Assembly: GCF_027409185.1 (NCBI RefSeq)
Contig: NC_084463.1
Coordinates: forward strand, 66,139,852-66,203,851
From: Cynocephalus volans
Lineage: Eukaryota > Chordata > Mammalia > Dermoptera > Cynocephalidae
Length of the DNA stretch: 64,000 nucleotides
Reading direction: 5' to 3'
Position 1 is the first letter of the stretch; each line of letters starts with the position of its first letter. Shown here one piece after another: positions 38,768-54,009 of this stretch. Under the pieces are notes generated by a model that made no database searches, was not told the origin of the DNA, and was given only the letters and a program-made list of their open reading frames with translations. A program made the translations under genes and the position numbers.

Positions 38768-40564
38768 CTGGAAAGAGAAAAGCAACTTTGAAGCATGCTC
38801 TGTTGCTCTCGACAGTTCTGTGAAACCAGGTAAATCAGACCACAGGACGTGGATCCTGGACACACTGCCCTGCCGGCCCATCACGTGCCTGACTATCCCC
38901 ACGGGCAACTGCTGGATGGGCCGTTCACCAGCTCCTGGTTGGAGAATTTCAGGAAGACTGAGGCAGAGGGGGCGGAGGGAAAGGAAACGCACCCAGTGAG
39001 GCTCTTTTCCACAGACACAGGTGGAATACAGGATGCCCAGAGAGCTCCCCCAGAAGACCTTGACTTCTTAAGGTCTGATGTAGGAGGGCAAAGTGCTGGT
39101 CATCTCCATGTGGCCTTAGGGTGGCTTGGATTCTAACATGCCAACAGCCTGGGTACACCGAACAGAAGCCTTTCCCACGCTCTTTACTGCCTTGGACCCG
39201 ACCAGATTTTATATTTTAATTCACCAGTGAGATAGAGTAAAGGGTACATCCAAATTATTTAATGATATGTGCTGTAGGTACACGCATCACATGCAGATAG
39301 TGAAATGTCCAGGAACTTGCTAATAATTTTTCACTACACAAAACCACGGTGTGAGCAGGGGCTTGGGAAAAAAGCAACATCAGACCCAAGAATGCTCATA
39401 ATGCAAATGTGGGGAACGGCCTGTGACTCACGTGGGGCACAACGTCGCTGACGGGTAGGTCTGAAAGGGACACGGGGACCTCTTTTTTTCTTTCTACAGG
39501 GCGGATTCAGTGCAGTACACAACCACGGATCATTTTAAGGTGTCGCACAGTTACCTGAAAATCCTGAAACCATCAATACATTTATATCTCTCTTTCCCAT
39601 ACTGCATAGGAATTATGCCTCTTAAATAATTGTTTTGAACATAATCTGCCAGAAAATCATACAGAAGATATACTTCTGTCTCCCTCCACCTACACCCCCC
39701 CCCCAATTTTTTTCTTTTCCTGTTTTTCACATTCAAATGTGGAGTTTCTTGCAAGTCATGCCACTGGCTTGCTGACAGTATTAACATCTAAAGTGAGATG
39801 GGAAATCAGTCCCATTGTTGAAACACTGGACAGGGCTTGGTTAGAGAAATTAAAAACACGGTGAGCAGAGACACTCTCCACTCGGACTTACCAATCGCCT
39901 GCTAAAGTTGTTCTGAATTTTCTCCCAAAAGTTTACAAGTCACACACAAGTACCGGAGAGGTGAGGGATCAAATAGTGACAAAGTCGGGATCCTAGAGTT
40001 AGTCTTAGGGGAAGTCACCGGTCTCAACCTATAAAATCTTGTCATCAGAGGTTTCCAGCAAAAATTTACTAGTAGCAGTGGCCAAAATTCAGGTGTTGCC
40101 TTTCATTCCAAACACGTACAAAGATCAGGCCCTCCCAGAGGAACATTGTGTCAACGCTGTCTTTAGGCTGCAGAGATACGTTCATTTTCTTCCATATTTT
40201 TCACGGATGTGGTTTTATGTCATATAAAAATTACTGAGTTTATCCAAAAGGAAGAAAAACATTTTCAGAAATATTCTAATTTAAAATTGTCACCTTTAAT
40301 GGACCAGTTATCTCTGTCTAAAGTGAAAGCAGTGGGTCACCAGTGTGGCTGCCAGGGTGGGGTGGGGGTGGGGAGAGTGGCATTTCTAAGTTTCTTAAAG
40401 CAGGACGAAAATGACCTCAAATTATTGTTAATTTTTTTCACAGTTGGATGATAGATAGAAATTCCACTGTGATTTCTGTCCGTGTCATGAGTGTCTCCTA
40501 TTAAACCATTACACAGCCTTTCTCCATTTACTAAAATGTTTTTTCCACCCATTTCTTTTCTGTG

Positions 40565-41575
40565 TAATAGTTATTAAGCAGTTTTATTGAGATGTAATTG
40601 ACATACAAAAAACCCTCCACATATATTTAAAGTGTACAACTTGAAGAGTTCTGACATATCTATCCCCATGAAATCGTCACCATAATTAAGATAATTAGCA
40701 TATCCATAATGCCTCAGTTTCCTCTCCTGCCTAATCGATCCCTCCCTAAAATCTCTCCTCATGGAACCACTGATCTGCTCTATCACCATAGCTCTTCATT
40801 TTCTACAGTGTTATATACATTGAATCATAGGATATGTACTCTTTTTTTTGGGGGGGGGTCTGGCTTCTTTTGCTCAGTGTGATTATTCTGAGATCCATCC
40901 ATGTTGTTGTCTGTATCAATAGTTCATTCTTTTTCCTTGCTGAGTAGTATTCCTTTGTATGGACATACCACCGTGTGTTTATCTGTTCACCTGTGCATAG
41001 ACATTTGAGTTTGCTCTCAGCTCTTGGTTATTACAGATCAAGCTGCTACACATAGTCATGGACGTGTCTCTGGACATGTGCTTTCTTTTCTCTTATGTAA
41101 ATACCTAGGAGTAGAACGGCTGGGTTATGTGGTAGGTTTTTAGGCTTAACTTTTAAAGAAACTGCCAAGCTGTTTTCCAAGGCACGTGTGACCATTTTAC
41201 GTTCTCAACAGCAGTGTGTGTGAGCTCCGGCTGCTTCACAGTCCTGTCAACAGTCTTTTTAATTTAATCATATGAGTGGTTGTGTAATCCAGTGGTCCTC
41301 AACCGAGGGCAATTTTGCCTCCCAGGACACTTGGCAATGTCTAGAGATGTTTGTGGTTGTTACAATTTGTGGAGGAGGAGAAGTGATATTGCATCTGGTG
41401 GGTGGAGCTCAGGGATGCAGCTGAATATCCAACAATGCACAGAACAGTCCCCCCAACGAAATACTGTCAGGCTCATCTACAGTGGTGAGGGTGAGAAACC
41501 TGGGTGAGGTGGTATCCAACTGTGGTTTTAACTACCTTTTCCAATGGCTAATGATGCTATCTTTTCATGCACTTA
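40565..41575 (-). mobile_element. Old LINE-1 3' region (minus strand), interrupted by MER5A
   Basis: The plus strand shows the reverse of an L1M-type 3' UTR: TTTTATTGAGATGTAATTGA, GTGTACAACTTGAAGAGTTC, GATCCATCCATGTTGTTGTC, TAGTATTCCTTTGTATGGAC, AGAAACTGCCAAGCTGTTTT. After the MER5A it resumes with GTGGTTTTAACTACC and ATCTTTTCATGCACTTA. Confidence 0.75.
41290..41505 (+). mobile_element. MER5A (hAT-Charlie non-autonomous DNA transposon)
   Basis: Starts CAGTGGTCCTCAACCGAGGG, then GACACTTGGCAATGTCTAGA, AATGCACAGAACAGTCCCCC and ends GTGAGAAACCTG, the full-length MER5A layout of about 200 bp. It interrupts L1 3' UTR sequence that continues on the other side. Confidence 0.85.
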
Positions 41576-43560
41576 TTTTAAAAATACCCTTTACCATAGC
41601 ATCAAAATATGAAACACTTAGGGATAAATTTGAAAAAAAAAAAAGTGCAAGACCTGTACATTGAAAACTACAAATCATTGCTGAGAGAAGAAACTAAAGG
41701 AATAAATGGAGAGGTACACTGTGTTCCTGGATTTGAAGATTCAATATTGTTAAGAAGTCAATTCTCACAAAACTGACTGACAGATTGAATACGATCCTAA
41801 TCAAAATCCTAGCAGGATTTTTTATTCTTTTAGAAATTGACAAGCTAATTCAAAAATACATATGAAAATTTAATGGACCTAGAATAGCTAAAACAACTTT
41901 GGAAAAGGAAAACAAAGGAGCATACAATAACGGGTTTCAGAGTTTATTACAAAGCAACAGTAACCACGATATTAATGGTGTTGGTTCAAAACACACATCT
42001 ATACTGACGGAAAAGACTAGAGTCCAGAAATACGCCAACAAAGATCCTGTCAATTGCTTTTCAACAAAAGTGCAAAAGTCAAATGACAAATCCCATGAAT
42101 GAGGGAAAGGATGATCTTTCCAACAAATGGTGCCAGAACAATTGGATAGCCATCTGCAAAAAATGAAACAACAAAGAACACCTTGGCACTTACGTCACAT
42201 CACATACAGAAACTAACTCGACGTGCGTCATAAACCTAACAGTCTATCAAACTGCTCAGAGAAAACAGAAAAGGACGTCTTAGTGACCTTGGATTTGGCA
42301 AATGTTTCTTAAACAGGACACTAAAAGCTTGAATTGTAAAAGAAAAAAATAACAATAAGTTGGACATCATAAAAATGCAAAACTTTTGCTCTTCAAAAGA
42401 CACAAGAAAAAAAAGACAAGCCAAAGACTAGGAAAAAATATGTGCAAAACACGTATCCAACAGAGGACTTTTACCTATAATATGCACAGAAAAGTTACAA
42501 CTCAATATTAAAAAGTCAAACGACTCCCTCTTAACCCCATCTGCAGCTGCATGTGGGCAAAAGTTTTGAACAGACACTTCACCAAGGGACAAACACAGAT
42601 GACAGATAGTAATTACCAAGCTCTCTGCTCCTGACACGCATTAACAAAACTAGACCTCTCTCCTAATGCTGGTGAAAGCACCATCAGCAAAATAAAAGGA
42701 AAGTGGCTTCCTCTTCCTTACAGCCAACAAAAAACAGATATTATTCTGCTCCAAAAATTTTATTCTTGGAAAAAAACTTTTTTTGGTGGGGACGTAGATT
42801 GGTACATCTATTATGGAAAACATCATGGAGGTTCCTAAAGAAATTAAAAATACGATTACCATATGACCCAGCAATCTCTCTTCTGGGCATATACCCAAAG
42901 GAAATGAAATCCCACCTCGTAAAAATATATGCACTGCCAAGTTCAGTACAGCATTATTCACAATAGCCAAGACATGGAAACAACCCAATTGTCAACAGAA
43001 TGGACAAAGAAGTTTTGATGTATATAAATGGAATCATTCAGCCTTAACAAAGAACGTCATCCTGCCACCACATGGGTGATCTGGACATGATGCTAACTCA
43101 AATGAGCCAGACACAGAAGGACAAATACTGCACAATCTCACTTATATGTGGGATCTAAAAAAAAAAAAAAAAAAAAAGTGAAGTGTGCAGAGATAGAGAA
43201 TAAAACCGTGTTTACCAGGGGGGTGCAGGTGGAGCAGGGGAGTGGGGAGACGTAGGTTAGAGGTTACAAAGCAGCAGATTCGCACGATGAGCAAGTGTGG
43301 AGATTTAATGTAAAGCATGAAGACCACAGTTAATAAAACCGCACTGTGTTTGAGATTTCTGCTAAATGAGTAGATTTTAGGGGCTCTCATCACAAAACAA
43401 ACTCACCAAAATGAGTAACTACATGAGATGACAGATATGTTCATTTGCTTCAACAAAGTAACCATTTTTCTCTCTATACCAATCCCATAACACTCTGCTG
43501 TACACTTTAAATGTACACAATAGAATATATTTTAAAAAGTAAACATAATATTTTAAGACA
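41576..43560 (+). mobile_element. Old LINE-1, ORF2 3' part and 3' UTR (plus strand)
   Basis: From AAATATGAAACACTTAGGGA through AAACTACAAATCATTGCTGA, CCAGCAATCTCTCTTCTGGG then CATATACCCAAAGGAAATGA, to an A-rich stretch at 43159-43178 and a further 3' UTR ending near 43560. No frame is long. It lies in the opposite orientation to the L1 fragment just before it. Confidence 0.8.
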
Positions 43561-43949
43561 CCTGGACCTGAGATTGTTGCACTGTCCTGTGAAAGCAGCC
43601 TCGAACACTCTAAAAAGTTTGTAATTTTGATTGGATTTCTTGCTAAATACCTTTTTGTCCATTTAAATGTATATCAGCATACATCTCTGCTTTGAGAAGG
43701 TATAAATATGTGTGAGCTCTTGAAAGTGTGTTTTGTTTTACTCTTAGTCTTAGTTTTGTTGTGCAGAAAGAGAATTCCTGGTACTGCCCTCTTCCTTCAC
43801 ATGCTAGAAGGTTAAAAAAATCTGCGACTCAATATTAAGTTCCTATTTAAACAAGAGTTAGAATTTGTCTCCTTTTGATACGAAAATGAGTACTAAACGG
43901 GATGTGCTATAAGATTGAAGAAAAATGCAAATTTAGGTCTCTGCAATTC

Positions 43950-46330
43950 TTATTATTAGTTAATATTATCATTATGGAATAACATAATAATATTGCAGCA
44001 CTCTAAAACAGAGGAGAAAGAAAATAATCCATAACCATTATATCCTGACACTAAAAATATTAGCATTTCTGTGTTTTCTGTGTATATTTTATACATGTCT
44101 AATCTTAGTGTGCATATAATTTTCTACCTTTTCAAAAGTACTTTCTTTTGTAAGCATTATACATATATATATGCATACACACACAAGTGTGTGTGTATCT
44201 ATGTATGAGTACATTATTACATAGACTTACTAATATAATTAATGGCTAAATAATGTTCCATCTTGTGACACCATATACATATGTGTGTACATGCACACAC
44301 ACACACACAGTGCCATGGTGGTCACCCAAAACATTAATTTAGTGATGAAATTTAATGAGCCGTAATTAGTGAAAACATTCCCTGACCATTAGCATTAGGT
44401 TGCCTTCCATTTTTTACCATGATAAATTGTGCAGAAATCACTATCTTTGTGCACCTAAATCTTTTTTATATTTTGAAATAATTCCCTAGAAAAACTCTAA
44501 CAAATAGATTTACTCCACACAGGTTATACACATTTTATGATCCCTGATAAATTATGCTTTTTCAGATGATTGTAATAATTTACACAAATGCAAACGATGC
44601 CTAAGAGATCCCATGTTGCCACAATTGTCACTATCATTAATTTTTCCTGTACTAATTGAGTGGATAAAAAACTGCTATCATCTTAATTTGCATTTCTTTA
44701 TGTACAAGAAGGGTAAATACATTTCATACATTTACTTACTAGATATTTTGGTCCTAAATGAAACATATATAATTTCCAATGACTTCAGTTTGGGGTTCAG
44801 ATATATGTATTTTTTATATATATTCGTGTGTGTGTGTGGGTGTGTGTGTGTGTGTGTGTGTGTGTATACACAATTTGCTTACAGAGTTTTAAAAATCAAA
44901 TTGTAAAAGTTGTTGGTATAAGGAACACATTTAACTTTGTCAAATTTGCAACAAATATTTAACCAAATTATTTAAATTTAATTGACCTTTTTTACATATA
45001 GAAATTTAACATTTCTATATACTTAAATCTAACTCTGCATGTGTATATATTATTTATTTTATGAATTCTGAGCCTGTAAAATTATCGCCTCTCTAGAATT
45101 TGAATAAATATTTGATTGTATTTCCTACCCTTTTTGAAAATTCATTTTACATTTTTTTAAAATGTATACAGAAAAGTGCAAGGAATCTAACATTTCTGGC
45201 CCCCTAGAAGCTCCTCATTAAAACCCTTCTCTCCCGCCTTGGAGGTGGCATTCAGCTATCCTGACACGGGTGGAAATCATCTTGCTGATCTAAAAAACTA
45301 TTTCATTATGCAGGAATGTAATTGTAAGCTGTTTAGTTTAGTTTCGCCTGTTTTTACCCAATAGATGGCCCCATCCTGTATGCATGCTTTTGGGTCACGC
45401 CTCCTTTGCTCAACATGATGTGGTAAAGATCCCACGCTGCTGCACGTGGCTGCAGTAAGCTCTTTCCCGTGCTACACACTACTCATTCTGCTGTTGGCAG
45501 AACCTCCCGAGGCTTCTTATCCAGCAGTGCTATTATGAGCAATCTCCTATGAGCATGGCTGCAGTGCACTCATCTAATACCAAACTGTTTTCCAGAGTGC
45601 ACGCATGAATTTACACTCCCAGCGGCGGTGCACAAGAGTTCCCTTGCTCTGCACTTTGCCCATACTTACTATTGTGAGAACTTCTCAATTTTTGTCAGTC
45701 TGGTAGGTTCACAATGGTAAGCCAGTGTGGTTTCAAATTGAAATTTCCTGATTATTAATGAGGCTGCCCATAAATTTTTGGCCAATTACATTTCCTCCTT
45801 TGCTAAGAGTATGTACAAGTCTTCAGCCCATTTTCAATATCTGGTTGTTTTTTTAAAAAATCAATTTATTTCATCTAGACACTAGAGCTTTATCAGCTAT
45901 ACTGATTTTAAAAATTCTCTCCCATTCTGTGGCTTTTTTTTTTTTTTTTTTTTTTAGGTCTCTTTTGTGTAAAATTTAAGATGATAAGTCAAAGGTCATA
46001 ATTTTAATGAATTTAAACTTTTTGTTGCTGTTTAAAAAAATTCTTTTCTATCTTGATATCATGAAGGTGGTTTCCTTTCTTATGACTCTTAGTGCTTTCA
46101 GGTTTTGTTTTCTCATCTTCAGGGTTATAATTCACTTGGAGTTGACTTTTAAGTATAGTGTAACATAAGAGTTCAATTTTATTTTGCTACTTATAAGTAA
46201 CTTCTATTTTGTATCCTTCCGTATGAGGTTGGAAGCTACATGCTCTGTTTCTAATCTTTTAGTAGTTGAGCTGAACATTCTAACACATGAACTTAACTTA
46301 TTGCCAACAGTGTGAAGTTAATCAGTATTT
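43950..46330 (-). mobile_element. Old LINE-1 3' region (minus strand)
   Basis: Stretches such as CAGTGCTATTATGAGCAATC, AAACTGTTTTCCAGAGTGCA, CCTGATTATTAATGAGGCTG and TCTCCCATTCTGTGGC are the reverse of the L1 3' UTR and ORF2 end. Very diverged; contains CA, TG and poly-T runs. The left boundary is uncertain. Confidence 0.55.
44826..44865 (+). repeat. (TG)n microsatellite
   Basis: About 20 TG units with one GGG interruption. Shorter CA runs occur at about 44176-44195 and 44293-44309. Confidence 0.95.
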
Positions 46331-46469
46331 TTTTTCTTCTCCTGGACATCACTAGGAACTTTGAAGACTTGGAGTCTATTTCTCCTCCCTTCCAAACTCG
46401 TATGTTATCGTAACCACGTATTTTAATTCTACCTTACATTTTTTAAGTCAACTTTACACTCTTATTATG

Positions 46470-48000
46470 ATTTGACGCAGTTAATATTTGTTTAGATTTA
46501 CCAATGTACCTGCCACTTTCTTTGATCTTTGTTTATTCTTGCATATCAGATCTTCTATCCAAGATCACATTCTGTTGAAAAATATCCTCCAGAATTACAA
46601 ATAGTATTTTTTTGTACAATTAGTATTTTTATTTTGTACAGTTAATATTTTTATTTTGCCCTCATCCTTGAAAGATATTTTCAGTGGGTACAGAATTCTA
46701 GCTTGACATTTACTTTCTTTACAAAATATTAAACGTGTCAGTCAACTGTCTTCTGGCTTCCGTGACTGCTTTGATGAGGGAGCTTTCAGTCTGTCGTCTG
46801 TTTGAATGTAATCTGTTCATTTTATTTAACTGCTTTAGGATGGTCTGTGTCCTTATGCACTGCAGTTTCAGTATGGTGTTGTCTGGTGTGGATTCCTTCT
46901 TTAATTTACCATGGAATTCTTGAATCTCTAGATCAGCATCTTTCATTGATTCCAGTAAATTCTCAGATGTTATCTCCTAAAATATTGATTATGCAGCAGT
47001 CTCTCTTTCCAAGAATTCTGATTAGACACATTAGATCTTCTATATCCACCAAGTCTCTTCATCTCTCTCTCATACGTCCTCATTTTTTGTCCATCAGTGT
47101 TGCGTTCTGCATATTTTCTTCTTTCTTTACCTTCCAGTTCACTAATTCTCTCTTCAGAGGTGTCTAATCTCCCATGTATGTGTGTTCTTGACTTCAATTA
47201 CTTCCTTTGTTTTTTTGTTGTTTGTTTGGGAAGGTCTATCTGACTCTCTTTCAAACATGCTGAAATCATTTTAAATATTTCTTAGCATCTATAAATTTTA
47301 GAGCTTTCCTTTTACTTCTTTAAACATAGTTGTTTTAAAACCTGTCTGATACTTTCAGTTTCTGAAGTATTTGCAGACCTGTTTCTGTTGGTTCCTTGCT
47401 TCCTTGTGTGCTTTTAAAATGTTTATGGTAAGCTGCTCATTTTCTTTATAAAATTAGTTTTGAGAACAACACTTGGAGGCCCAGCATGAGGGAATCCTCT
47501 AGAGAGAATGCACATTGGCTTCTGTCGTGAGATATTTCCAGTTGAGAGCCCACTTAAAACTACATTCACAAATCGAGGGGTTTGGTGCCATCCAGTTGTT
47601 TGACCTTGTGCTATGAATCCATGAAGGTCACAGCCCCTCAAGATGCTCTTGCTGTCATTTCGCTCAACACTGGGGCAGGTCTGCCTGCATGCCCCTGGCA
47701 CTGAGGACCATGGTGCTGACTTCTGTGGCTCGTCCTCACCCTGAGGGTGTGGCCCTCTAGGGTCCCAGTCTGATGGTCGATGCTCTGGCGTCAGACACCC
47801 AACCCTGACCAGCCTGGGCTTTAATTCTGCTCTCCACCGTTTGGGGGTTGAAGACCAGGGTGCAAGGTCACAGGTTGGGCACACACCCTTGGGGCAAAAA
47901 AAGCTTCCTGTCCTGCTTCCTCCAGGCTCCCCTGTGCAATCAGATTTTTGCCTGGTAATTCCCTATTATTTGTCAGTTTGGGGTTACATTTAAGGAGGAT
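46470..48000 (-). mobile_element. HAL1/L1 ORF1-region fragment (minus strand)
   Basis: The minus-strand frame at 46970-47197 contains IHGRLDTSEERISELEGKER, the coiled-coil segment typical of LINE-1 or HAL1 ORF1 protein. The frame at 46719-46946 supplies a less clear piece further on. Several stops separate them. The part above about 47450 may not belong to the element. Confidence 0.6.
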
Positions 48001-49214
48001 TTTTTTTTTTTTTTTTTTGTATTTCATTCAGGCTTTTTAGCTTTTATCGACAGAGACTGTGGTTGTGATCACTGAGCCTACCATAATACCAGAAATGGAA
48101 ATGTCCAATTTGATTTCTCCTTCTTCCCCACCCTCCTTTTCTTTCTGAAACTCTTTAATCCCTCTCTGATTTACATTGGTATGTGGTGAGAAATTAGCAC
48201 ATAAAATTCTTTGTTCTCTCCCACTGCTAAACAATTACTTCTACACCCGTGCATCAAGGAATCAGTTCTTGGTTATGATGTTTAGTTTTCATATGGCATT
48301 TTATAAATCTCATCCTTCCTATCCAAAATCAGGTTATGTCTGTTTATCACCACTTATTCAGAACTTCATTTGCATTTTAATAGACTGCCATAGTTTTCTT
48401 TATTTGTGACACTACGTGTTAAAATCATTCCCATTATCAATTCATATATTTTTATTCCATTGTAAGTTGGATCATGTTTTCATTATTTTTTTAAGGTTAT
48501 TTCTGGTATGTTAGAATGTGCTTTCTTTTCTAAACTTTCTTTTCTCTAGTGGTATTTATGAATCCTCTTATTAATTGTAGCTGATTTTATTTTTTTTCTA
48601 CCTATGGTATATGTATGCAATAACATAATCTACATTTTCTTTCTTTCAGGCCTTGCACTGGCCAAAACTTCTAAAACAATGTTCAATAGTATTAATGTTA
48701 TGCTTTCTATTTTAATGGTAAGTCCATGCATGTTTAACCAATAAATACGATTAGCTCTCAGTGTAATGAATGTGTTAAAATCACTGTGACATTTTATGTA
48801 CCACTTCATGCTCCAACCCCCGAAAAAAGCAGAAGAAGCCTTGGTCCAACACTTCGTACCAAGCAGCACTGGACCCGAAAATTCTAGATGTTAAACGACT
48901 AATGTTTTAGAAGAAGCAGTTTCAATTCTATACATAAAAATTATGTAGTTAAAAAAAATTTTTTTGGTCTCTAATAACTGAAGAAAATAGGTACAATGAA
49001 GGTATCAAATCTAAACTTGATGCAGAGTGCCAAAAATGATGAACAGGAGTGAGGGTAAAAACTGAAACGCTGTACTAATAAGGCATGTGAAAAAATATTC
49101 ACTGCGCAACTACGAGGGGAAGGTTCACATCTCTATTAACTACTGAATTTTGGTAATAAACTGTGTGTGCCCAGCTTATCTTGCTCATATGGAAATGGAA
49201 GAATCCGTTGGTAT

Positions 49215-49400
49215 ACCTCTGTCTAGACTGATCTTGCCTGAAGTGCAGTCTGTGGATCTCCCGGGTGGACATTCCTGGTTAAATTCTTGTTAAAATGCAG
49301 ATTCTCAGGCCCCTTCACAGGCAAAGTGAATCAGAATGGGGGAGTGTGGGCTGGAAGCCTGAGATTTAGTGGGGCTCCCTAAGGGCTCCTCATACAAACT
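49215..49400 (+). mobile_element. Possible Charlie-type (MER20-like) DNA transposon remnant
   Basis: GAAGTGCAGTCTGTGGATCT, AATTCTTGTTAAAATGCAGA then TTCTCAGGCC, and GTGAATCAGAATGGGGGAGT match the general layout of MER20-like hAT elements. The exact family is unsure. Confidence 0.4.
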
Positions 49401-51116
49401 AAAATTCAGGAAAAGAAAGAGAAAATAAGAGGGGCAGAGAGGGTGGGGGTGGGGGAAATAAAATCCGAGATGAGGAGGGGGATTTTATACCACACACACT
49501 ATGGCACAAAAGGTATCATCCATCAAGCTGTAAAAGCTGAATCTGATATTCCCATTAAAATATTATAATTGGACCAGAGATTTTCAGAGAAATGAACCAC
49601 ACGTCGTATTAAACCACCTAACAAGCATTTCAAAGGTATGAAAACCAAGTAAGGCAACACCTAACCCATCACACCTAATTATACTAATGAAATGCTCTCA
49701 GCATCTACTGGGCAAATTTCTTATTGAATGTCTTTGTAATTCATACGTTATTTTTAACTGCAATAAATCAGAGAGTGGAAAATGACATTCATTAGTCACG
49801 ACATCAGGGACTATTTGGAGGGCATGCTTTTTCCTCACATCCACAGGGGGACTTGGGGTAGGCTTCGGTCCACCCTCTGGCCTTTACAGAAACTGATCTG
49901 GAAAGCTCAGTTCGATCTCCCCGTAAGTTCTCCTGGTACAGACATTAGGGGTCAGGTTGTAGATGTTATGTTTGAATGTCAAATGACTTTTCCTTTTTTA
50001 GCTGCAATCTCATCAGCCCCGGCAGCTTTACCTGGAATCCTGCTTTCAAAATCCTGCTTTACCTGGTATCTCTGCTTTTTAAATTTCCGAATCTTATTCA
50101 TATTAAGTCATTTGTCCTTTGATTCCCCTCTGGTGACAAAAAAGCCTCAATGCTTTGGCTTGAATTGTGACCACACTCAAAGGCACACAGAACTGAGTAC
50201 GAATCTTGTAACTGTGACCATGTTGGCCAGACTGCGATTCAACTCCTCTGAATTCACCAGAACGCTCTGAGCCCCTCCATGCGCCAAGCATCAGCGCCGT
50301 GGCTACAGTCCTGGCGGGAGGAACTTGCCACCAACAGACACTGACTGCTTTTCCTTCTATCTCTCATTCCTAAAAAAACACAGGAAAGCATGAGTCAAGG
50401 ACATCAGGCTGCTCCACGCTCAATACTCAAATGCACGAGAGCTGACATAGTCAGCGAGCGTTGCTTTTCAAAGCGTTATTGAATGATGATGCCAAACAGG
50501 CCACATCTGCTCAGAGGATGTTTGAAACTGCATCATTGTTTTACAGCCTGAGGAGGCTCTTGCTCCTTCCTCCTTATCTTGCTTTCTTTTCCCCTCACGG
50601 GCTCCAACCAGCTTGGTTCCTCCCTTCTCTGCCACCCCAGCTACAAGTCTAAAGCCCAACGCTCGAGCGAGGGCTGTGCATACGTCAACCTTGCACCAAA
50701 GACTCAGGACAGACGGCCCTGAGCTCAGCGCAAGGCTGAAGCCGCAAATGTGCGGAAAGCCGTGTGTGGAGTGCGTCAGGAGTGCAGTTGGCTGATGCTG
50801 ATTTGATTTGATGCTGAAGCTTTCGTGTGTGCAGAGCCCACGCGCTGTTGGGTGCCAGCAATGGGCAGAATTGACTGCATGAGGTTCATGGGAATATCCC
50901 GGCAAATGCCCACATACAGGGGACCAGCCGTGCACCTTTGCATGTGGCACGGCACCCTCCTTCTAGAAAGGTTCGCACTTGCCAGGCAGCTGGCCACCCA
51001 GCGTGCCAGGCACCTCTCCCTGCACTCGTCTCTCTCACGTCCCACTGAGAGCCGAGGCTCTCCCACGTCACGTTGAGCAGGGCCCTCCCACACATTACAC
51101 GGTGCAGGTGTCTCAC

Positions 51117-51213
51117 CACTGAATCTTTCATCTTCTCGGAGAGAGGGTCTGCAGCCGACTCTTCCAGATCCTCACGTAAAAATTTAGGAAACCATTTACA
51201 TTGAATCAAGGAC
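51117..51213 (-). CDS. PCNX2: PCNX2 internal exon B
   Basis: 97-bp exon on the minus strand, acceptor TTTCAG, donor GTGAGA. Its first G completes the Leu codon split from exon A. The next 32 codons read SLIQCKWFPKFL at the start and EKMKDSV at the end, ending in phase 0. This is the hydrophilic loop between two pecanex membrane segments. It is acidic in the middle (REDLEESAADPLSEK) and matches the ESAADPLPKKMKDSV-type loop of PCNX2. The loop is the more variable part of the family, so its PCNX2-like wording supports the paralogue assignment. Confidence 0.93.
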
Positions 51214-52461
<1,248 letters not shown>

Positions 52462-54009
52462 CTAAGGAAAAGACACCAGACAGCCAAGTCACACTCCAGC
52501 GGGCCCGAGAATCTCAGGATCTCCCTCTATCAAACACGCAGGTGCATCCCCAGAGTCGAGCCAAAAGGACACTGTGTCCTGTGACCAGTCCTGCCAGTGG
52601 ACATACAAGCTTCGGGTGGGCACACCCAACACTTGCCTGTCCACGTGTAAACACTGATCTTGACAAGGGAGGGGATTTCAAACTAATTATACCAATTTAT
52701 GAAAATATATTTTACTTAATCTTTCCTGAAATCAAGCTTACGATTTTCATAAAATGTAACATGAAATACGTGTCACTTCTTCTGAATTCAATACTTAACG
52801 ATAGTGAGAACTGTATTTCTTAGTGTTTATTGATCGATGGTTTAAAACGTATGAGTGGTGTAAAAACAACATAAGACATCAAACAGACTAGCGGGCTGAA
52901 ATGAAACTTGGTAAAGATCAAAGACGGTCCTCCTGAAAAATAATTCAAAATGAAAAGAGCAAGATATTTTAGGTTTAATATGATAAAGGCACAGATGCCA
53001 GTAATCAACACGGTGTACCCGGCGTGGCAGAGCAGAACTTGGGAAATACGTGTCACCACCTTCGGCAGCGTGGTGGCCTGGGATTCTACATTTATTCCAC
53101 ATGCACCTGCCGCTCCCACAGCACAAACGTGGCTTTTGCATACGATGAAGAAACGTCTATATATTTAGCCTTTTCAATCACCGTCAGCAGAATCGCTGAT
53201 GCCTCCTGAAAGCTGAATTTAGTCAAGGGCTTAAATACTTTTCTCTCCAGATTTGTTTTATTTGAGAAGGATGAGTGGTTTGTTGTGCTTGAGATCAAAA
53301 CGACAAATGAATGAGGCGAGCGTGCCATGACAGTCACAACTGCTAGGACACTTGGGAAGCCAGACGTTACCCAGCATGGGGCGAGTGACATTATTTTCGC
53401 ATGCTTTGTTCTCCTAGAAACAAGAACGATTTTCCCTCATCTCCCACACCATGCAGGCCTAGGAGCCGAGAGGGCAGCCTCTGCTAGGCGAGGTCAAGGT
53501 GGCAGAGCCATGGAGCCACGTGGCCACTGTCAGGAAGCAAGACCGCCTGGCTCCATGACACCCCCACACAGCTGGCCTCCGCCCAGTGATTCCAAGTGAG
53601 CCTCTCAGATCAGCTCCCCAAGCGTCTGGCACAGTGACCTTTCCAGTGTCCTCAGGACCCACGGCTGCATTCATTACTGCTCTGATTCTGTGCAGATGTC
53701 TGCCTCACCGATTTTGCTGAAAAGTTCCAGTCCAGTGACAAAAGGGTTCTCTGATGGCCTCGTCTACCTCCGGAGTTTCCTTCAGCACCGTCCTCCCTTC
53801 TTGCGCCCAAAAAAGAGGTGACATTCTTCCCTCCCAAGACTGACCCTCCCCTCGCACCTCCCCTGATTCCACAGACACCCCTATTTGGAGGAAAGTCACC
53901 CTCTCTGGTCATCGCTTCTCTCTGCCCTGCCTATAGAAATGCTTAAGTGGCCGATATCTTTAAAAGACAATAAGCCAACCCCCACCAGACTCAGTTACCC
54001 TCCCAGGCT

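Larger units (their letters stand above)
38768..51116 (-). other. PCNX2 intron between exons B and C
   Basis: About 12.3 kb, donor GTGAGA and acceptor TTTCCAG. Most of 40565-48000 is old L1/HAL1-lineage sequence with a MER5A inserted. A Charlie-like remnant lies near 49.2 kb. I see nothing recognisable in 38770-40560, 43570-43950, 48010-49200 or 49410-51116. Runs of C near 39695 and G near 40850 are simple low-complexity tracts. Confidence 0.75.

Noticed and set aside
50468-50950. 160-codon minus-strand frame
   Set aside because: No homology, no splice context, ordinary intron sequence.
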